A stretch of 64,000 nt of DNA. Source: UBA2357 sp046295975. GTDB lineage: Bacteria; Pseudomonadota; Gammaproteobacteria; Burkholderiales; Rhodocyclaceae. Positions 8,512 to 16,327 of the stretch are shown piece after piece. The translations under genes and the position numbers were made by a program. The DNA is taken from NCBI GenBank assembly GCA_046295975.1, contig JBKBMG010000025.1:9412-73411 (forward strand), given 5' to 3'. Position 1 is the first letter of the stretch. Every line of letters begins with the position of its first letter. The notes below the pieces were generated by a model that searched no databases, had not been told where the DNA came from, and saw only the letters and a program-made list of their open reading frames with translations.

Positions 8512-8588
8512 CCAACCCCAACAGAGAGACAAAAAACCGGATTTTTCAGTTACTTCCGCGAACCCGCGGTTGCAACCTCGAAAACCAT
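8483..8588 (-). ncRNA. Candidate FNR-activated small RNA (about 106 nt)
   Basis: The stretch is bracketed by a class-II FNR promoter (8595-8636) and a strong terminator (8483-8511), with no credible gene between ccoS and ccoN. The predicted RNA has a 5' hairpin with stem CCGCG/CGCGG around GGUU, a mostly unpaired U- and C-rich middle (UUUUUUGUCUCUCU), and the terminator stem. This layout resembles Hfq-binding trans-acting sRNAs. A 12-codon leaderless frame starts at the predicted first base, probably by chance. No homologue could be searched for, so the RNA is an inference. Confidence 0.5.
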
Positions 8589-8594
8589 GGACGA

Positions 8595-8636
8595 AGTATG
8601 CCTTTGCACGCCCAAGCCGGCTTTGACATAGATCAA
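8595..8636 (-). promoter_or_regulatory. Second FNR box with class-II promoter geometry
   Basis: Minus strand TTGATCTATGTCAA (8636-8623; 9 of 10 defined FNR-box bases). A spacer of exactly 22 bp follows, then CATACT (8600-8595; 4 of 6 to TATAAT). This puts the box centre at -41.5 from a predicted start at 8588. The RNA would run into the terminator at 8511-8483, so the site does not drive ccoN directly. The plus-strand reading has no -10. Confidence 0.65.
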
Positions 8637-8697
8637 CAAAGAATCCTGATATTGCAGCGCACACACCCCCTGCGCGGCCGCCTCCGGTACCCACGAC

Positions 8698-8934
8698 TCA
8701 CGTCTGGCCCCGCCCCTCGCCCCCACCATCGGCAGGCGGTGACGGTGGCGTAGCCTGTCCCTCGGCCCGTTCGGCGGGGTCAGGGCGGGGCGCGTCCTTG
8801 TCGTCCATCAACAAGCGATAGGCCGGCCCCTCCATATCGTCGTACTGCCCCGAGCGAACCGACCACCAGAAGATGACGCCGATGATGAACACCAGCACCA
8901 CCGAGATCGGAATAAGCAGATAAATGCTCTCCAT
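8698..8934 (-). CDS. ccoS: cbb3 oxidase maturation protein CcoS
   Basis: A 78-residue protein starting MESIYLLIPISVVLVF, with a single helix at about residues 4-25 followed by WWSVRSGQYDDMEGPAYRLL, the invariant CcoS stretch. CcoS is needed to insert haem and copper cofactors into CcoN. The ATG is chosen by family N-terminus and a GGGAG about 6 nt upstream. The tail after residue 45 is longer and more Pro/Gly/Glu-rich than usual. It begins 13 bp after the ccoI stop, so the two are one operon. Confidence 0.93.
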   Translation of the reverse strand: MESIYLLIPISVVLVFIIGVIFWWSVRSGQYDDMEGPAYRLLMDDKDAPRPDPAERAEGQATPPSPPADGGGEGRGQT

Positions 8935-8947
8935 GTCGCGCTCCCGC

Positions 8948-11428
8948 TCAGGCCGACGGTCGCCGGCGAGGTTGCAACCGCAGGGCATTGACGACCACCA
9001 GCAGCGAGCTTGCGGCCATCCCCAGCCCTGCCATCCACGGTGTGATCAAACCCATCATCGCCAGCGGTACAGAAGTGAAGTTGTATGTAAACGACCACCA
9101 CAGATTCTGCCGGATCACCCTGAGCGTCTGACGCGACAGACCAATCCCTCGCGACAGATCGGATAGATTCTCCGACAACAGCACCACGTCGGCCTGATTG
9201 CGGGCGAGTTCCGTTCCGCCGCCCATCGCGACGGAAACCTGGGCCTGCGCCAGCACTGGCGCATCGTTCACGCCGTCGCCGACCATTGCGACCACCGCCC
9301 CCGGCACTTGCTGCTGAGCCTGCACCCAGGCCTGCTTGCCCTCCGGCGTCATGCGCGCATGGTGATCGTCGATACCGAAGCGGGCGGCCACCTCGGCGAC
9401 CGCCGCCGACGCATCACCGCTGACAATGGCCGTGGGAATGCGCTCGCGTCGCAGTCGTTCGAGCAAGACCGGGGCGTCTTCGCGTGGCACATCCCCAAGG
9501 AGGAACACCGCCAGCGGTCCGTTCGCATCTCCCAGCACCACCTTGGTGGCGCCACCCTGCCCTCCCTCATCCTCCACGAACGGCGCCCCGCCGTTGAGTT
9601 CGGCGACGAACGACGGCCGCCCGATCCGCATCACCCGCCCGTCTATGCACCCCTCGACACCACAACCAGTCACCGCTCGACGCGCCTCGACCATCGGCAG
9701 CGTCATGCCCTCGGCACCAGAACGAATGCCGTCCGCAATCGCATGCTCGGAGCCCTGCTCCAGCGCCGCCGCCCAGGCCCGGACCTCGGCCGCGTCGGCG
9801 GAACCCAATACCTCCACACGCTCCAGCGTCATCCGCCCGTAGGTAAGCGTGCCGGTCTTGTCAAACACGAAGCGGTTGGCAGTGGCGAGCGCCTCGATGG
9901 CATGTCCGCGGGTTACCAGCACGCCCATGCGCGCCAGCGCATCGGTGGCGACCGTCAGCGCGGTCGGCGTGGCCAGGGACAGCGCACACGGGCAGGCCAC
10001 CACGAGCACCGACACGAATACCCACAACGCGCGGTCCGGGTCGACAAAGTGCCAGATCAGGTAGGTCAGCGCCGAAAGCGCCAGTAGCGCGATGATGAAC
10101 ACCCGTGCCACCCGATCAGCCTGGGTCGCAATACCCGGGCGCTCCGAGGCCGCGCGATCCATCAACTTGCGGATCGCCGCCAACCGCGTTGAGTCGCCAA
10201 CCTGGTGCAACTCGATGACCAGCGGGCTCGAAACATTGACACTCCCCCCCGTCACCCGCATGCCACGGCACTTTGCCACCGGCCGACTTTCTCCCGTCAA
10301 CAGCGCTTCGTTGGCTTCGCTCTCGCCATCGACCACCACCCCATCGGCGGGGATCACCTCGCCCGGACGTACCCGCACCCGGTCTCCGGGTGCCAGTTGC
10401 GACACCGGCACGCGCTCGCCCTCATCGCTACCGACGGTCAGCCGCTCGGCAAAGGCGGGAATGACCTTGCCCAGTTCCTCCACACCCCGCACCGCCTTTT
10501 GCCGCGCGAGCATCTCGAGATAGCGCCCGCACAAGAGCAAGAAGACAAACATCGTCACCGAGTCGAAATAGACCTCCGGTCCGTCTATCAGCGTCGCCCA
10601 CACACTCGCCACGAACGCGCTGCCAACCCCCAGCGCCACCGGCACGTCCATGCCCAGACGGCGCAACTTGAGGTCACGTACAGCACGCTGGAAGAACGGC
10701 GCGGCAGAATAGAACACCACCGGCAGAGTAAGCACCAGGCTCGCCCAGCGCATCAGCGCCTCGGCTTCGGCGGACAGGTCACCATCCCCCGCGATATACG
10801 AAGGATAGGCGTACATCATCACCTGCATCATGCCGAAGCCGGCCACGAAGACACGCCACAACATCGAGCGGCGCTCGCGCTGAGCCACCTGCTCGGATCG
10901 CTCGGCGTCGTATGGATAGGCGCGGTAGCCAATCGCCTGGATCGCCGACAGAATCTCGGACAGCTTGATGCTTCGCTCATCCCAGCGCACGCGCGCCCGG
11001 CGGGTAGCGTAGTTCACCTCCACCAGCGACACACCAGGCTGACGCGCGACGTGTTGCTCGTTGAGCCATACGCAGGCCGCGCAAGTGATGCCCTCGAGAA
11101 TCAACGACGCCTCGCGCTCGTGTTCGCCTATCGGCTGAACAAAGCGCTTCTGGAAATCCGGGTGATCGAACAGCCCCAACTCCTGCAACTCGGCCGGCAA
11201 GGCCTCCTTGCGCGACTCCGGCATCGCGTCGCGGTGCCGGTAGTAGTCGGTCAGTCCGTTATCGACAATGGACTGGGCCACCGCTTCGCAGCCAACGCAG
11301 CACATCCGCCGGCTACGGCCATCGACCTGCACATAGTGTCGGGAATCAGAAGGAATCGGGAGGCCGCAGTGGTAGCACTCCGACTCATCGGACGCCGTGT
11401 CGGGCACGGCGATGTCAGCAGAAATCAT
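8948..11428 (-). CDS. ccoI: Copper-exporting P1B-type ATPase for cbb3 assembly, CcoI (FixI)
   Basis: An 826-residue heavy-metal P-type ATPase. An N-terminal Cys-rich zinc-ribbon-like segment (CYHC at 18-21, CCVGC at 43-47) precedes an HMA domain with CAAC at 116-119. Then come the membrane CPC at 479-481, the phosphorylation site DKTGT at 523-527, and GDGVNDAPVL in the hinge. CcoI-type pumps supply copper to the periplasmic side for CuB of cbb3 oxidase, not for resistance. It is upstream of ccoS. A degenerate FNR half-site 60-75 bp upstream is too weak to call. Confidence 0.95.
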   Translation of the reverse strand: MISADIAVPDTASDESECYHCGLPIPSDSRHYVQVDGRSRRMCCVGCEAVAQSIVDNGLTDYYRHRDAMPESRKEALPAELQELGLFDHPDFQKRFVQPIGEHEREASLILEGITCAACVWLNEQHVARQPGVSLVEVNYATRRARVRWDERSIKLSEILSAIQAIGYRAYPYDAERSEQVAQRERRSMLWRVFVAGFGMMQVMMYAYPSYIAGDGDLSAEAEALMRWASLVLTLPVVFYSAAPFFQRAVRDLKLRRLGMDVPVALGVGSAFVASVWATLIDGPEVYFDSVTMFVFLLLCGRYLEMLARQKAVRGVEELGKVIPAFAERLTVGSDEGERVPVSQLAPGDRVRVRPGEVIPADGVVVDGESEANEALLTGESRPVAKCRGMRVTGGSVNVSSPLVIELHQVGDSTRLAAIRKLMDRAASERPGIATQADRVARVFIIALLALSALTYLIWHFVDPDRALWVFVSVLVVACPCALSLATPTALTVATDALARMGVLVTRGHAIEALATANRFVFDKTGTLTYGRMTLERVEVLGSADAAEVRAWAAALEQGSEHAIADGIRSGAEGMTLPMVEARRAVTGCGVEGCIDGRVMRIGRPSFVAELNGGAPFVEDEGGQGGATKVVLGDANGPLAVFLLGDVPREDAPVLLERLRRERIPTAIVSGDASAAVAEVAARFGIDDHHARMTPEGKQAWVQAQQQVPGAVVAMVGDGVNDAPVLAQAQVSVAMGGGTELARNQADVVLLSENLSDLSRGIGLSRQTLRVIRQNLWWSFTYNFTSVPLAMMGLITPWMAGLGMAASSLLVVVNALRLQPRRRPSA

Positions 11429-11598
11429 TGTTTTCCAGGCAAGCGTCGAACACCGCGCAGGCGATCGTCACCGCCCACGCCGCAACCTTTTAGCACAGAT
11501 CAAAAGCCAGACCAATGCGCAGGGTCAAAGGTTCGTCGCGCCGTCGTCGGACTGTCTCAAGCCCGCTGGGCGCCGGTATTCCGACGCCCGCCACTGCC

Positions 11599-12366
11599 CT
11601 ACTTGGCCGCCATACGGATCGCGCCGTCCAGCCGAATGACCTCACCGTTGAGATAGACGTTCTCGACGATATGCCGCACCAGCGCGGCAAACTCGGCCGG
11701 ACGACCGAGCCGGGACGGAAACGGCACCATCTTGCCGAGCGCGTCCTGTACATCCTGCGGCATGCCCATGAGCATCGGCGTCTCCATGATGCCCGGCGCG
11801 ATCGTCATCACGCGTATGCCCGAGCGCGCCAGTTCGCGCGCCAACGGCAAGGTCATGCCCACGATCCCCGCCTTCGAGGCGGCGTACCCCGCCTGACCGA
11901 TCTGGCCATCAAAGGCGGCGACCGATGCGGTATTCACGATCACGCCCCGCTCCCCGTTCTCGTCCGCAGACGCAGCCGCCATGGCCGCGGCGGCCAGCCG
12001 GACCATATTGAACGTGCCGATGAGGTTGATGCCGACGGTGCGCGAAAACGACTCCAGCCGATGCGGTCCGTCCCTTCCGACCACCTTCTCGGCGGGCGCC
12101 ACGCCGGCGCAGTTGATCAGACCGCTGAGTCCGCCAAACCCCGATACCGCACGTTCGATCGCAGCGGCGGCGCTATGCTCGTCGCACACGTCCGTGCGCA
12201 CGAACGCCGCCGCTTCGCCTAGTTGCCCCGCAAGCGCCTCGCCGGCGTCCGAATTGACGTCCGCGATCACCACGCACCCCCCCGCATCCACCAGCATCCG
12301 CGCGGTTGCGGCGCCCAGGCCCGAGCCCCCGCCGGTCACGACAAAAACACCGTTTTCGATCTGCAT
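11599..12366 (-). CDS. Short-chain dehydrogenase, type II 3-hydroxyacyl-CoA dehydrogenase-like
   Basis: A 255-residue classical SDR: nucleotide loop TGGGSGLGAAT near the N-terminus, a central N-x-A-G-like motif (INCAG), catalytic S and YAASKAG, and the C-terminal APGIMETPML loop. It closely resembles HSD17B10-type 3-hydroxyacyl-CoA / 2-methyl-3-hydroxybutyryl-CoA dehydrogenases of fatty acid and isoleucine breakdown. That substrate is inferred. GGAGGAAG precedes this ATG and fixes the start. It is a single gene with an ACGT-repeat operator-like sequence just upstream. Confidence 0.85.
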   Translation of the reverse strand: MQIENGVFVVTGGGSGLGAATARMLVDAGGCVVIADVNSDAGEALAGQLGEAAAFVRTDVCDEHSAAAAIERAVSGFGGLSGLINCAGVAPAEKVVGRDGPHRLESFSRTVGINLIGTFNMVRLAAAAMAAASADENGERGVIVNTASVAAFDGQIGQAGYAASKAGIVGMTLPLARELARSGIRVMTIAPGIMETPMLMGMPQDVQDALGKMVPFPSRLGRPAEFAALVRHIVENVYLNGEVIRLDGAIRMAAK

Positions 12367-12422
12367 GACGCTTCCTCCAGAAACACAGTCGCCAGACAAG
12401 GCAGCGCGACCACAGGATAAGT

Positions 12423-12442
12423 TGACGTTTACGTTAACGTAA
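12423..12442 (-). promoter_or_regulatory. Phased ACGT repeats / palindromic operator upstream of the SDR gene
   Basis: Three ACGT cores at 6-bp spacing (12425, 12431, 12437), the last two forming the perfect 14-bp palindrome TTACGTTAACGTAA at 12429-12442. It lies about 60 bp upstream of the SDR start. It resembles MerR-type operators (LiuR-like) that control branched-chain acyl-CoA degradation genes; the regulator is inferred. Confidence 0.5.
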
Positions 12443-12460
12443 TTTGACTATCAAAACGAA

Positions 12461-12485
12461 ATGGGAGCCCCGCAGGCGCCCCCAT
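12461..12485 (-). terminator. Terminator after erpA
   Basis: Minus-strand stem ATGGGGGCGCC / GGGGCTCCCAT with a 3-nt loop, one mismatch and one G-T pair, followed by TTCGTTTT. It lies 24 bp after the erpA stop and separates erpA from the SDR gene. Confidence 0.7.
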
Positions 12486-12508
12486 CTTTGTCCTTGCTGC
12501 GTCCGGAA

Positions 12509-12859
12509 TCAGGCCGAGAACGACGATCCGCAGCCACAAGTACTGGTGGCATTCGGATTGCGAATCACGAACTGCGAGCCTTCCAGCCCTTCCGTGTAGT
12601 CGATTTCAGCGCCCACCAGATACTGATAGCTCATCGAATCGATCAACAGCGTGACGCCGTTCTTCTCGAGCGCGGTATCGTCTTCGTTGACCTCTTCGTC
12701 AAAGGTGAAGCCATACTGAAAACCGGAGCAGCCACCGCCACTCACGAACACCCTCAACTTGAGTTCGGGATTGCCCTCCTCATCGATGAGTTCCTTGACC
12801 TTGCCTGCGGCACTGTCGGTAAAGACGAGCAGTTCCGGGGATTCAACCGTTGCATCCAT
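12509..12859 (-). CDS. erpA: Iron-sulfur cluster insertion protein ErpA
   Basis: A 116-residue A-type carrier with the three cluster cysteines at C44, C108 and C110 (SGGGCSGFQYGF and the STCGCGSSF tail). ErpA hands Fe-S clusters to apoproteins of respiration and isoprenoid synthesis. AGAGGAG upstream of ATG 12859 and family length support this start over the longer open frame. The gene follows the rplM-rpsI operon after a terminator. Confidence 0.95.
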   Translation of the reverse strand: MDATVESPELLVFTDSAAGKVKELIDEEGNPELKLRVFVSGGGCSGFQYGFTFDEEVNEDDTALEKNGVTLLIDSMSYQYLVGAEIDYTEGLEGSQFVIRNPNATSTCGCGSSFSA

Positions 12860-13045
12860 ATTGGCTCCTCTGTCGGGCGCGGGCAAAAACCGGGGTTGCC
12901 CGTCCGCGTGTGTCACTTCGGCTCTCGGCCGGTCGAAAAAGTTCCTGATCCAGTAGAACGCCACTTAGGCCGGCCACGCCCGACATTATAGGCACATCGG
13001 CCGCAGCTCGCGCATCGTAGCCGTCCGCATCGTGTAGACGCGAAA

Positions 13046-13065
13046 AAGCCGCCTTCCGGCGGCTT
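13046..13065 (-). terminator. Terminator after rpsI
   Basis: AAGCCGCC-GGAA-GGCGGCTT on the minus strand, followed by TTT, 20 bp after the rpsI stop. It closes the rplM-rpsI operon. Confidence 0.9.
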
Positions 13066-13084
13066 GTACCAAAACGCCGTTCGA

Positions 13085-13477
13085 TCAGCGCTTCGAGAAC
13101 TGCTTGCGGCGACGCGCCTTGCGGAAACCAACTTTCTTCCGCTCGACCTCACGCGCATCACGCGTAACGAAGCCTTCCTTCTTCAGCGGCGACTTCAGCT
13201 CGGCATCGTAGTCGATCAACGCACGGGTAATACCGTGACGCACCGCACCCGCCTGACCGGACTCGCCACCGCCGGTGACGTTCACCATGACGTCGAAACG
13301 GCTCTCGTTTCCGGTCAACACCAGCGGCTGGCGCACGATCATGCGACCGGTTTCACGCGAAAAGAACTCGTCCACCGGCTTGCCGTTGACGACGATATTG
13401 CCGGTACCCGGCTTGATGAACACACGGGCGACGGCCGTCTTGCGGCGACCGGTGCCATAGTTGTAACTCACGGCCAT
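13085..13477 (-). CDS. rpsI: Small-subunit ribosomal protein S9
   Basis: 130 residues with the S9 hallmarks: YGTGRRKTAVARVF near the N-terminus, GGGESGQAGAVRHGI in the middle, and the very basic C-terminal KARRRKQFSKR tail that reaches the P-site tRNA in the ribosome. Length is standard. It lies 13 bp after rplM, the usual order of this operon. Confidence 0.98.
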   Translation of the reverse strand: MAVSYNYGTGRRKTAVARVFIKPGTGNIVVNGKPVDEFFSRETGRMIVRQPLVLTGNESRFDVMVNVTGGGESGQAGAVRHGITRALIDYDAELKSPLKKEGFVTRDAREVERKKVGFRKARRRKQFSKR

Positions 13478-13490
13478 TTATCGGCTCCTG

Positions 13491-13919
13491 TCAAATCTCG
13501 AGAACTTGGGGCTGCTGCGCGGAGTGCGGATGCTTGTCGCCCGCATAGCACTTGAGCTTCTTCAGCATCGCGTAGCCGAGCGGGCCTTTCGGCAGCATGC
13601 CTTTTACCGCTTTTTCGAGCACGCGCGCCGGGAAGCGCTGCTGCATCTTGGTGAAGTTGGTTTCGTAGATACCGCCCGGGAAACCGGTGTGGCGGTAGTA
13701 CTTCTTGTCGAGCGCCTTGTTGCCGGTCACGCGCAACTTGTCGACGTTCACGACGACGATGTAGTCACCGGTATCAACGTGGGGCGTGTAGATCGCCTTG
13801 TGCTTGCCACGCAGACGGCGTGCCACCTCGGCGGCCAGTCGGCCAAGCACCTTGTCCGACGCATCGACAACAAACCAGTCGCGCTTGACCTCATGCGGCT
13901 TGGCGGAGAACGTTTTCAT
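13491..13919 (-). CDS. rplM: Large-subunit ribosomal protein L13
   Basis: 142 residues, standard length. It begins MKTFSAKPHEVKRDWFVVDA, with the GRLAAEVARRLRGKHK and HTGFPGG segments typical of L13. L13 is an early-assembling protein of the 50S subunit. It is the first gene of rplM-rpsI, with its own sigma70-like promoter at 13977-14006. Confidence 0.98.
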   Translation of the reverse strand: MKTFSAKPHEVKRDWFVVDASDKVLGRLAAEVARRLRGKHKAIYTPHVDTGDYIVVVNVDKLRVTGNKALDKKYYRHTGFPGGIYETNFTKMQQRFPARVLEKAVKGMLPKGPLGYAMLKKLKCYAGDKHPHSAQQPQVLEI

Positions 13920-13976
13920 TCGAATCCTCGATCATGTCCGGCCTGGAAACGCGGCCAAATAAACAGAAAGCTCGTG

Positions 13977-14006
13977 ATGGTACTCGACCAGCCGCGAGAC
14001 TGTCAA
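13977..14006 (-). promoter_or_regulatory. Sigma70-type promoter of rplM-rpsI
   Basis: Minus strand TTGACA (14006-14001), 18-bp spacer, TACCAT (13982-13977). It lies about 60 bp upstream of the rplM ATG and just downstream of the terminator at 14057-14028. The operon therefore starts independently of the candidate upstream small RNA. Confidence 0.65.
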
Positions 14007-14025
14007 ACATCATCTACCGAATCAA

Positions 14026-14124
14026 GCAAAAAAAACGCAGCCCGCAAGGGCTGCGTTAAATCCACACCAAAGGAGGAGGGTGGAGGAGACACCGTTTGGA
14101 TCATGTTGCTCAGCGATCCGACTG
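14026..14124 (-). ncRNA. Candidate anti-Shine-Dalgarno small RNA (about 97 nt)
   Basis: A sigma70 promoter (14131-14159) and a strong terminator (14057-14028) bracket about 97 nt on the minus strand with no gene. The RNA carries UCUCCUCC and CCUCCUCCUUU (complement of 14069-14089) inside a loop closed by CCAAA/UUUGG. This second motif is complementary to a full ribosome-binding site (AAAGGAGG). C-rich-loop sRNAs that block ribosome binding are known in Neisseria and in alphaproteobacteria. Membership of any known family is untested. Confidence 0.5.
14028..14057 (-). terminator. Terminator of the candidate sRNA upstream of rplM
   Basis: Perfect 10-bp stem AACGCAGCCC/GGGCTGCGTT with a 4-nt loop, followed on the minus strand by six T residues (14033-14028). 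No protein gene lies upstream on this strand, so it must end a non-coding transcript or an attenuated leader. Confidence 0.85.
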
Positions 14125-14130
14125 AGGTCA

Positions 14131-14159
14131 ATTATCCAGCTCACCCCCACCACTGGCAA
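14131..14159 (-). promoter_or_regulatory. Sigma70-type promoter of the candidate anti-SD sRNA
   Basis: Minus strand TTGCCA (14159-14154), exact 17-bp spacer, GATAAT (14136-14131). Each hexamer is 5 of 6 to consensus. The predicted start is about 14123-14125, giving a transcript of roughly 97 nt to the terminator. Confidence 0.65.
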
Positions 14160-14492
14160 GCACTTTTTGTGCATTGCACTACAAATCTTTTGATTGATTC
14201 ATAGAGCACATTTATGTCAAAAAATGCCAATGATTGTGCGCTTTGCGACAATACGCCAATGATAAGTCATATCCTCAGCCGAGTGTCGATATCCTTACTC
14301 AAGGCGGGGATATTGCGCCGCACAAGATTAGCTCATGTTGGTCTTGCCTTGCACCTCTGCGGTGCACGCCCACGAACCCCGCATCTCGAATCGCCCCCCA
14401 CGCTTTGGCGTAGAATCCGCGACGCAGCGAGCAGACTCGGCAACGAGCAGGCTTGCACGCCCACCACGATGACCCACAGGAGAATCCAATCG

Positions 14493-14912
14493 ATGGAATG
14501 CACGGTGAAATGGACCGACGGGATGACCTTCATCGCCGAGACCGGCTCCGGCCATATCGTCGCCATGGACGGTGCGCCGGAAGCCGGGGGACGCGACCTC
14601 GCACCACGCCCCATGGAAATGCTGCTCGCCGGCACCGGCGGCTGCAGCGCTTTTGACGTGGTGCTCATCCTCAAGCGCGGCCGCCAAGACGTGCGCGGCT
14701 GCGAGGTCAGACTGATCGCAGAGCGCGCGGAAACCGACCCCAAGGTGTTCACCCGCATCGGCTTTCGCTATGTGATCACCGGCAAAGGCCTGAAGCCCGA
14801 GGCCGTGGAGCGCGCAGTTCATCTCTCGGCCGAGAAATACTGCTCCGCTTCCATCATGCTGGCCAAGACAGCGGAACTCACTCACGAGTGGGAAATCGTC
14901 GAGGTCGACTGA
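14493..14912 (+). CDS. OsmC/Ohr family protein
   Basis: A 139-residue OsmC-like protein. The two family cysteines are in TGGCSAFDVV (C51) and EKYCSASIML near residue 117. OsmC proteins are cytoplasmic thiol peroxidases; this short YhfA-like form has not been assigned a substrate from the sequence. The start ATG at 14493 is supported by AGGAGA about 8 nt upstream and by homology beginning at MECTVKW. The frame is open 93 codons further upstream, but that part has non-coding composition. Confidence 0.9.
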   Translation: MECTVKWTDGMTFIAETGSGHIVAMDGAPEAGGRDLAPRPMEMLLAGTGGCSAFDVVLILKRGRQDVRGCEVRLIAERAETDPKVFTRIGFRYVITGKGLKPEAVERAVHLSAEKYCSASIMLAKTAELTHEWEIVEVD

Positions 14913-15070
14913 CTATCGCCATCCGGTGTGCAGCCATAACACGCTGCACGCTGCACGCCGCTACCGCCCCACTCGCGCTCGGCGACAGCGAGCCCCCTCG
15001 CATCTTTGGCGCCACAGGTGCCAACCATCACCACCCCCTGCCGCAGACTTCGAGGGGGGTATTCGCAGAC

Positions 15071-15691
15071 TTAGACCCTATAGGCCACGGTGGTCATCAC
15101 CCGCGACACGAGCTTCATCGCCAGTTTCGCGGGGGCGGGCAGCTCATGGGCACCGAGCGCGACTGCGGTCTGCGCATGACGCGCCTCATCCTCCTTCATC
15201 TGCTCGAGAATCGCCCGGGAACGCGCATCCCCCTCGGGTAGACGCGCCAAGTGCCCGTGCAGATGGGCTTCCACCTGTCGCTCGGTTTCCGCCAGAAACC
15301 CAAGATTCCAACGGTCCCCGAGCTTGCCGGCAACCGCACCTAGCATCAGCGAACCGCCATACCACAATGGGTTCAACAGGCTCTTGCGCCCGCCCAGTTC
15401 GGCAATGCGTTGCTCGGTCCACGCCAGGTGCTCGGTTTCCTCTTCCGAAGCCTGTTCGAGCTCCCGGCGTACGCCATCGTCGCGAGCGGTCATGGCCTGC
15501 CCCTGATACAAGGCCTGCGCGCAGATCTCGCCGCAGTGATTGACACGCATCAGGGCCGCAACGTGACGCCGCTCATCATCGCTGAGCGACGCATCGGGCA
15601 GGTCGGCGCCGGGCGTAGGACGAGTGCTTTGAGCCGGAGCGAAAACCGTGCGCAACGCACGATCGAAATGAACAATGGCCTGATCAAGCAT
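15071..15691 (-). CDS. coq7: 2-polyprenyl-3-methyl-6-methoxy-1,4-benzoquinone monooxygenase (Coq7 type)
   Basis: A 206-residue di-iron hydroxylase of ubiquinone synthesis, the Coq7 type that replaces UbiF in many proteobacteria. The carboxylate and His ligands lie in MRVNHCGEICAQALY, EEETEHLAWTE and MKEDEARHA. It hydroxylates C6 of the quinone ring at the membrane surface. GAGGAAAACC precedes the chosen ATG; the longer open frame upstream overlaps the next gene and is not needed. It is a neighbour of the CNP1-like gene on the same strand. Confidence 0.93.
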   Translation of the reverse strand: MLDQAIVHFDRALRTVFAPAQSTRPTPGADLPDASLSDDERRHVAALMRVNHCGEICAQALYQGQAMTARDDGVRRELEQASEEETEHLAWTEQRIAELGGRKSLLNPLWYGGSLMLGAVAGKLGDRWNLGFLAETERQVEAHLHGHLARLPEGDARSRAILEQMKEDEARHAQTAVALGAHELPAPAKLAMKLVSRVMTTVAYRV

Positions 15692-15758
15692 GGTTTTCCT
15701 CACGAAACGGGGGGGTGGAACCCGGGAGCATCGCCTGCGGGCTCGGCGCCCTGCCCCG

Positions 15759-16289
15759 TCAGTTTCCGGTACTGGGCCCCTGCGGGCTGCGCAGCCGCCG
15801 CAGCGCATCTGCGCGATCGCGCGGCGGCACCGGACCGTCGCACAGGATGTCCTTGGCCAGCGCAACACGGGCACGATTGTATGCGTTGTCGAACAGCGGC
15901 TTCCATTCCGACTCTCTCACGACCTGCCACGAACCATCGTCACGGCCGGTCGCATAGATGCGATGCTCGCGGGTGACGCACCGCAGCCCCTCGAACGTGA
16001 CATTGCGGGCACCGCCGGAAGCCTCGATCACGAGGACATAACGCACTACGCCATCCCCGCCGATCGCCAGGCTGGCCTCGTCAATGAAATACCTGTGCCC
16101 TGCCTCGCCACCCGGCGAATACGCCCGGAGTGCCTCCCCGGGCGGAGCCGGCATCTCGTACCGGTCTTCCACCCAGTTCTCGTTCGGATCGCCGAAAAAA
16201 CCGGCATGAAGCACACCATGGGCGCCGGCCAGCACGAGCGCCGTGGAATGAAACGCGGCGCCGACAAGGCGCCGCAGAAAGATGGACAT
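15759..16289 (-). CDS. CNP1-like family exported protein
   Basis: A 176-residue protein with an N-terminal signal sequence (about residues 1-28). The body matches the CNP1-like family (PF08750) of betaproteobacteria: RYFIDEASLAIGGDGVVRYVLV, then NVTFEGLRCVTRE and WKPLFDNAYN. The family is named after a Neisseria protein and its function is unknown. It lies 67 bp upstream of coq7 and 38 bp downstream of rppH, so these three may be one transcript. Confidence 0.8.
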   Translation of the reverse strand: MSIFLRRLVGAAFHSTALVLAGAHGVLHAGFFGDPNENWVEDRYEMPAPPGEALRAYSPGGEAGHRYFIDEASLAIGGDGVVRYVLVIEASGGARNVTFEGLRCVTREHRIYATGRDDGSWQVVRESEWKPLFDNAYNRARVALAKDILCDGPVPPRDRADALRRLRSPQGPSTGN

Positions 16290-16327
16290 CGACAGCTTTC
16301 CTGGTAGGTAAGTCTATGGAGACGCGG

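Noticed and set aside
8402..8753. Overlapping plus-strand ORFs in the ccoS-ccoN gap
   Set aside because: They run across the FNR boxes and the terminator, are Arg/Pro-rich and have no ribosome site.
11485..11510. FNR-like site upstream of ccoI
   Set aside because: Only one half (ATCAA) matches; the other half is 2 of 5 and no -10 follows at the right distance.
14104..14205. 33-codon plus-strand ORF after a purine-rich run
   Set aside because: The AAAGGAGGAG run looks like a ribosome site, but no plus-strand promoter is clear. The minus-strand promoter-terminator pair explains the sequence better. It is kept as the alternative reading.
14214..14492. N-terminal extension of the OsmC protein
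   Set aside because: Open in frame, but its composition is unlike the gene. The family start at 14493 has its own AGGAGA, and the extension overlaps the region with the sRNA promoter.
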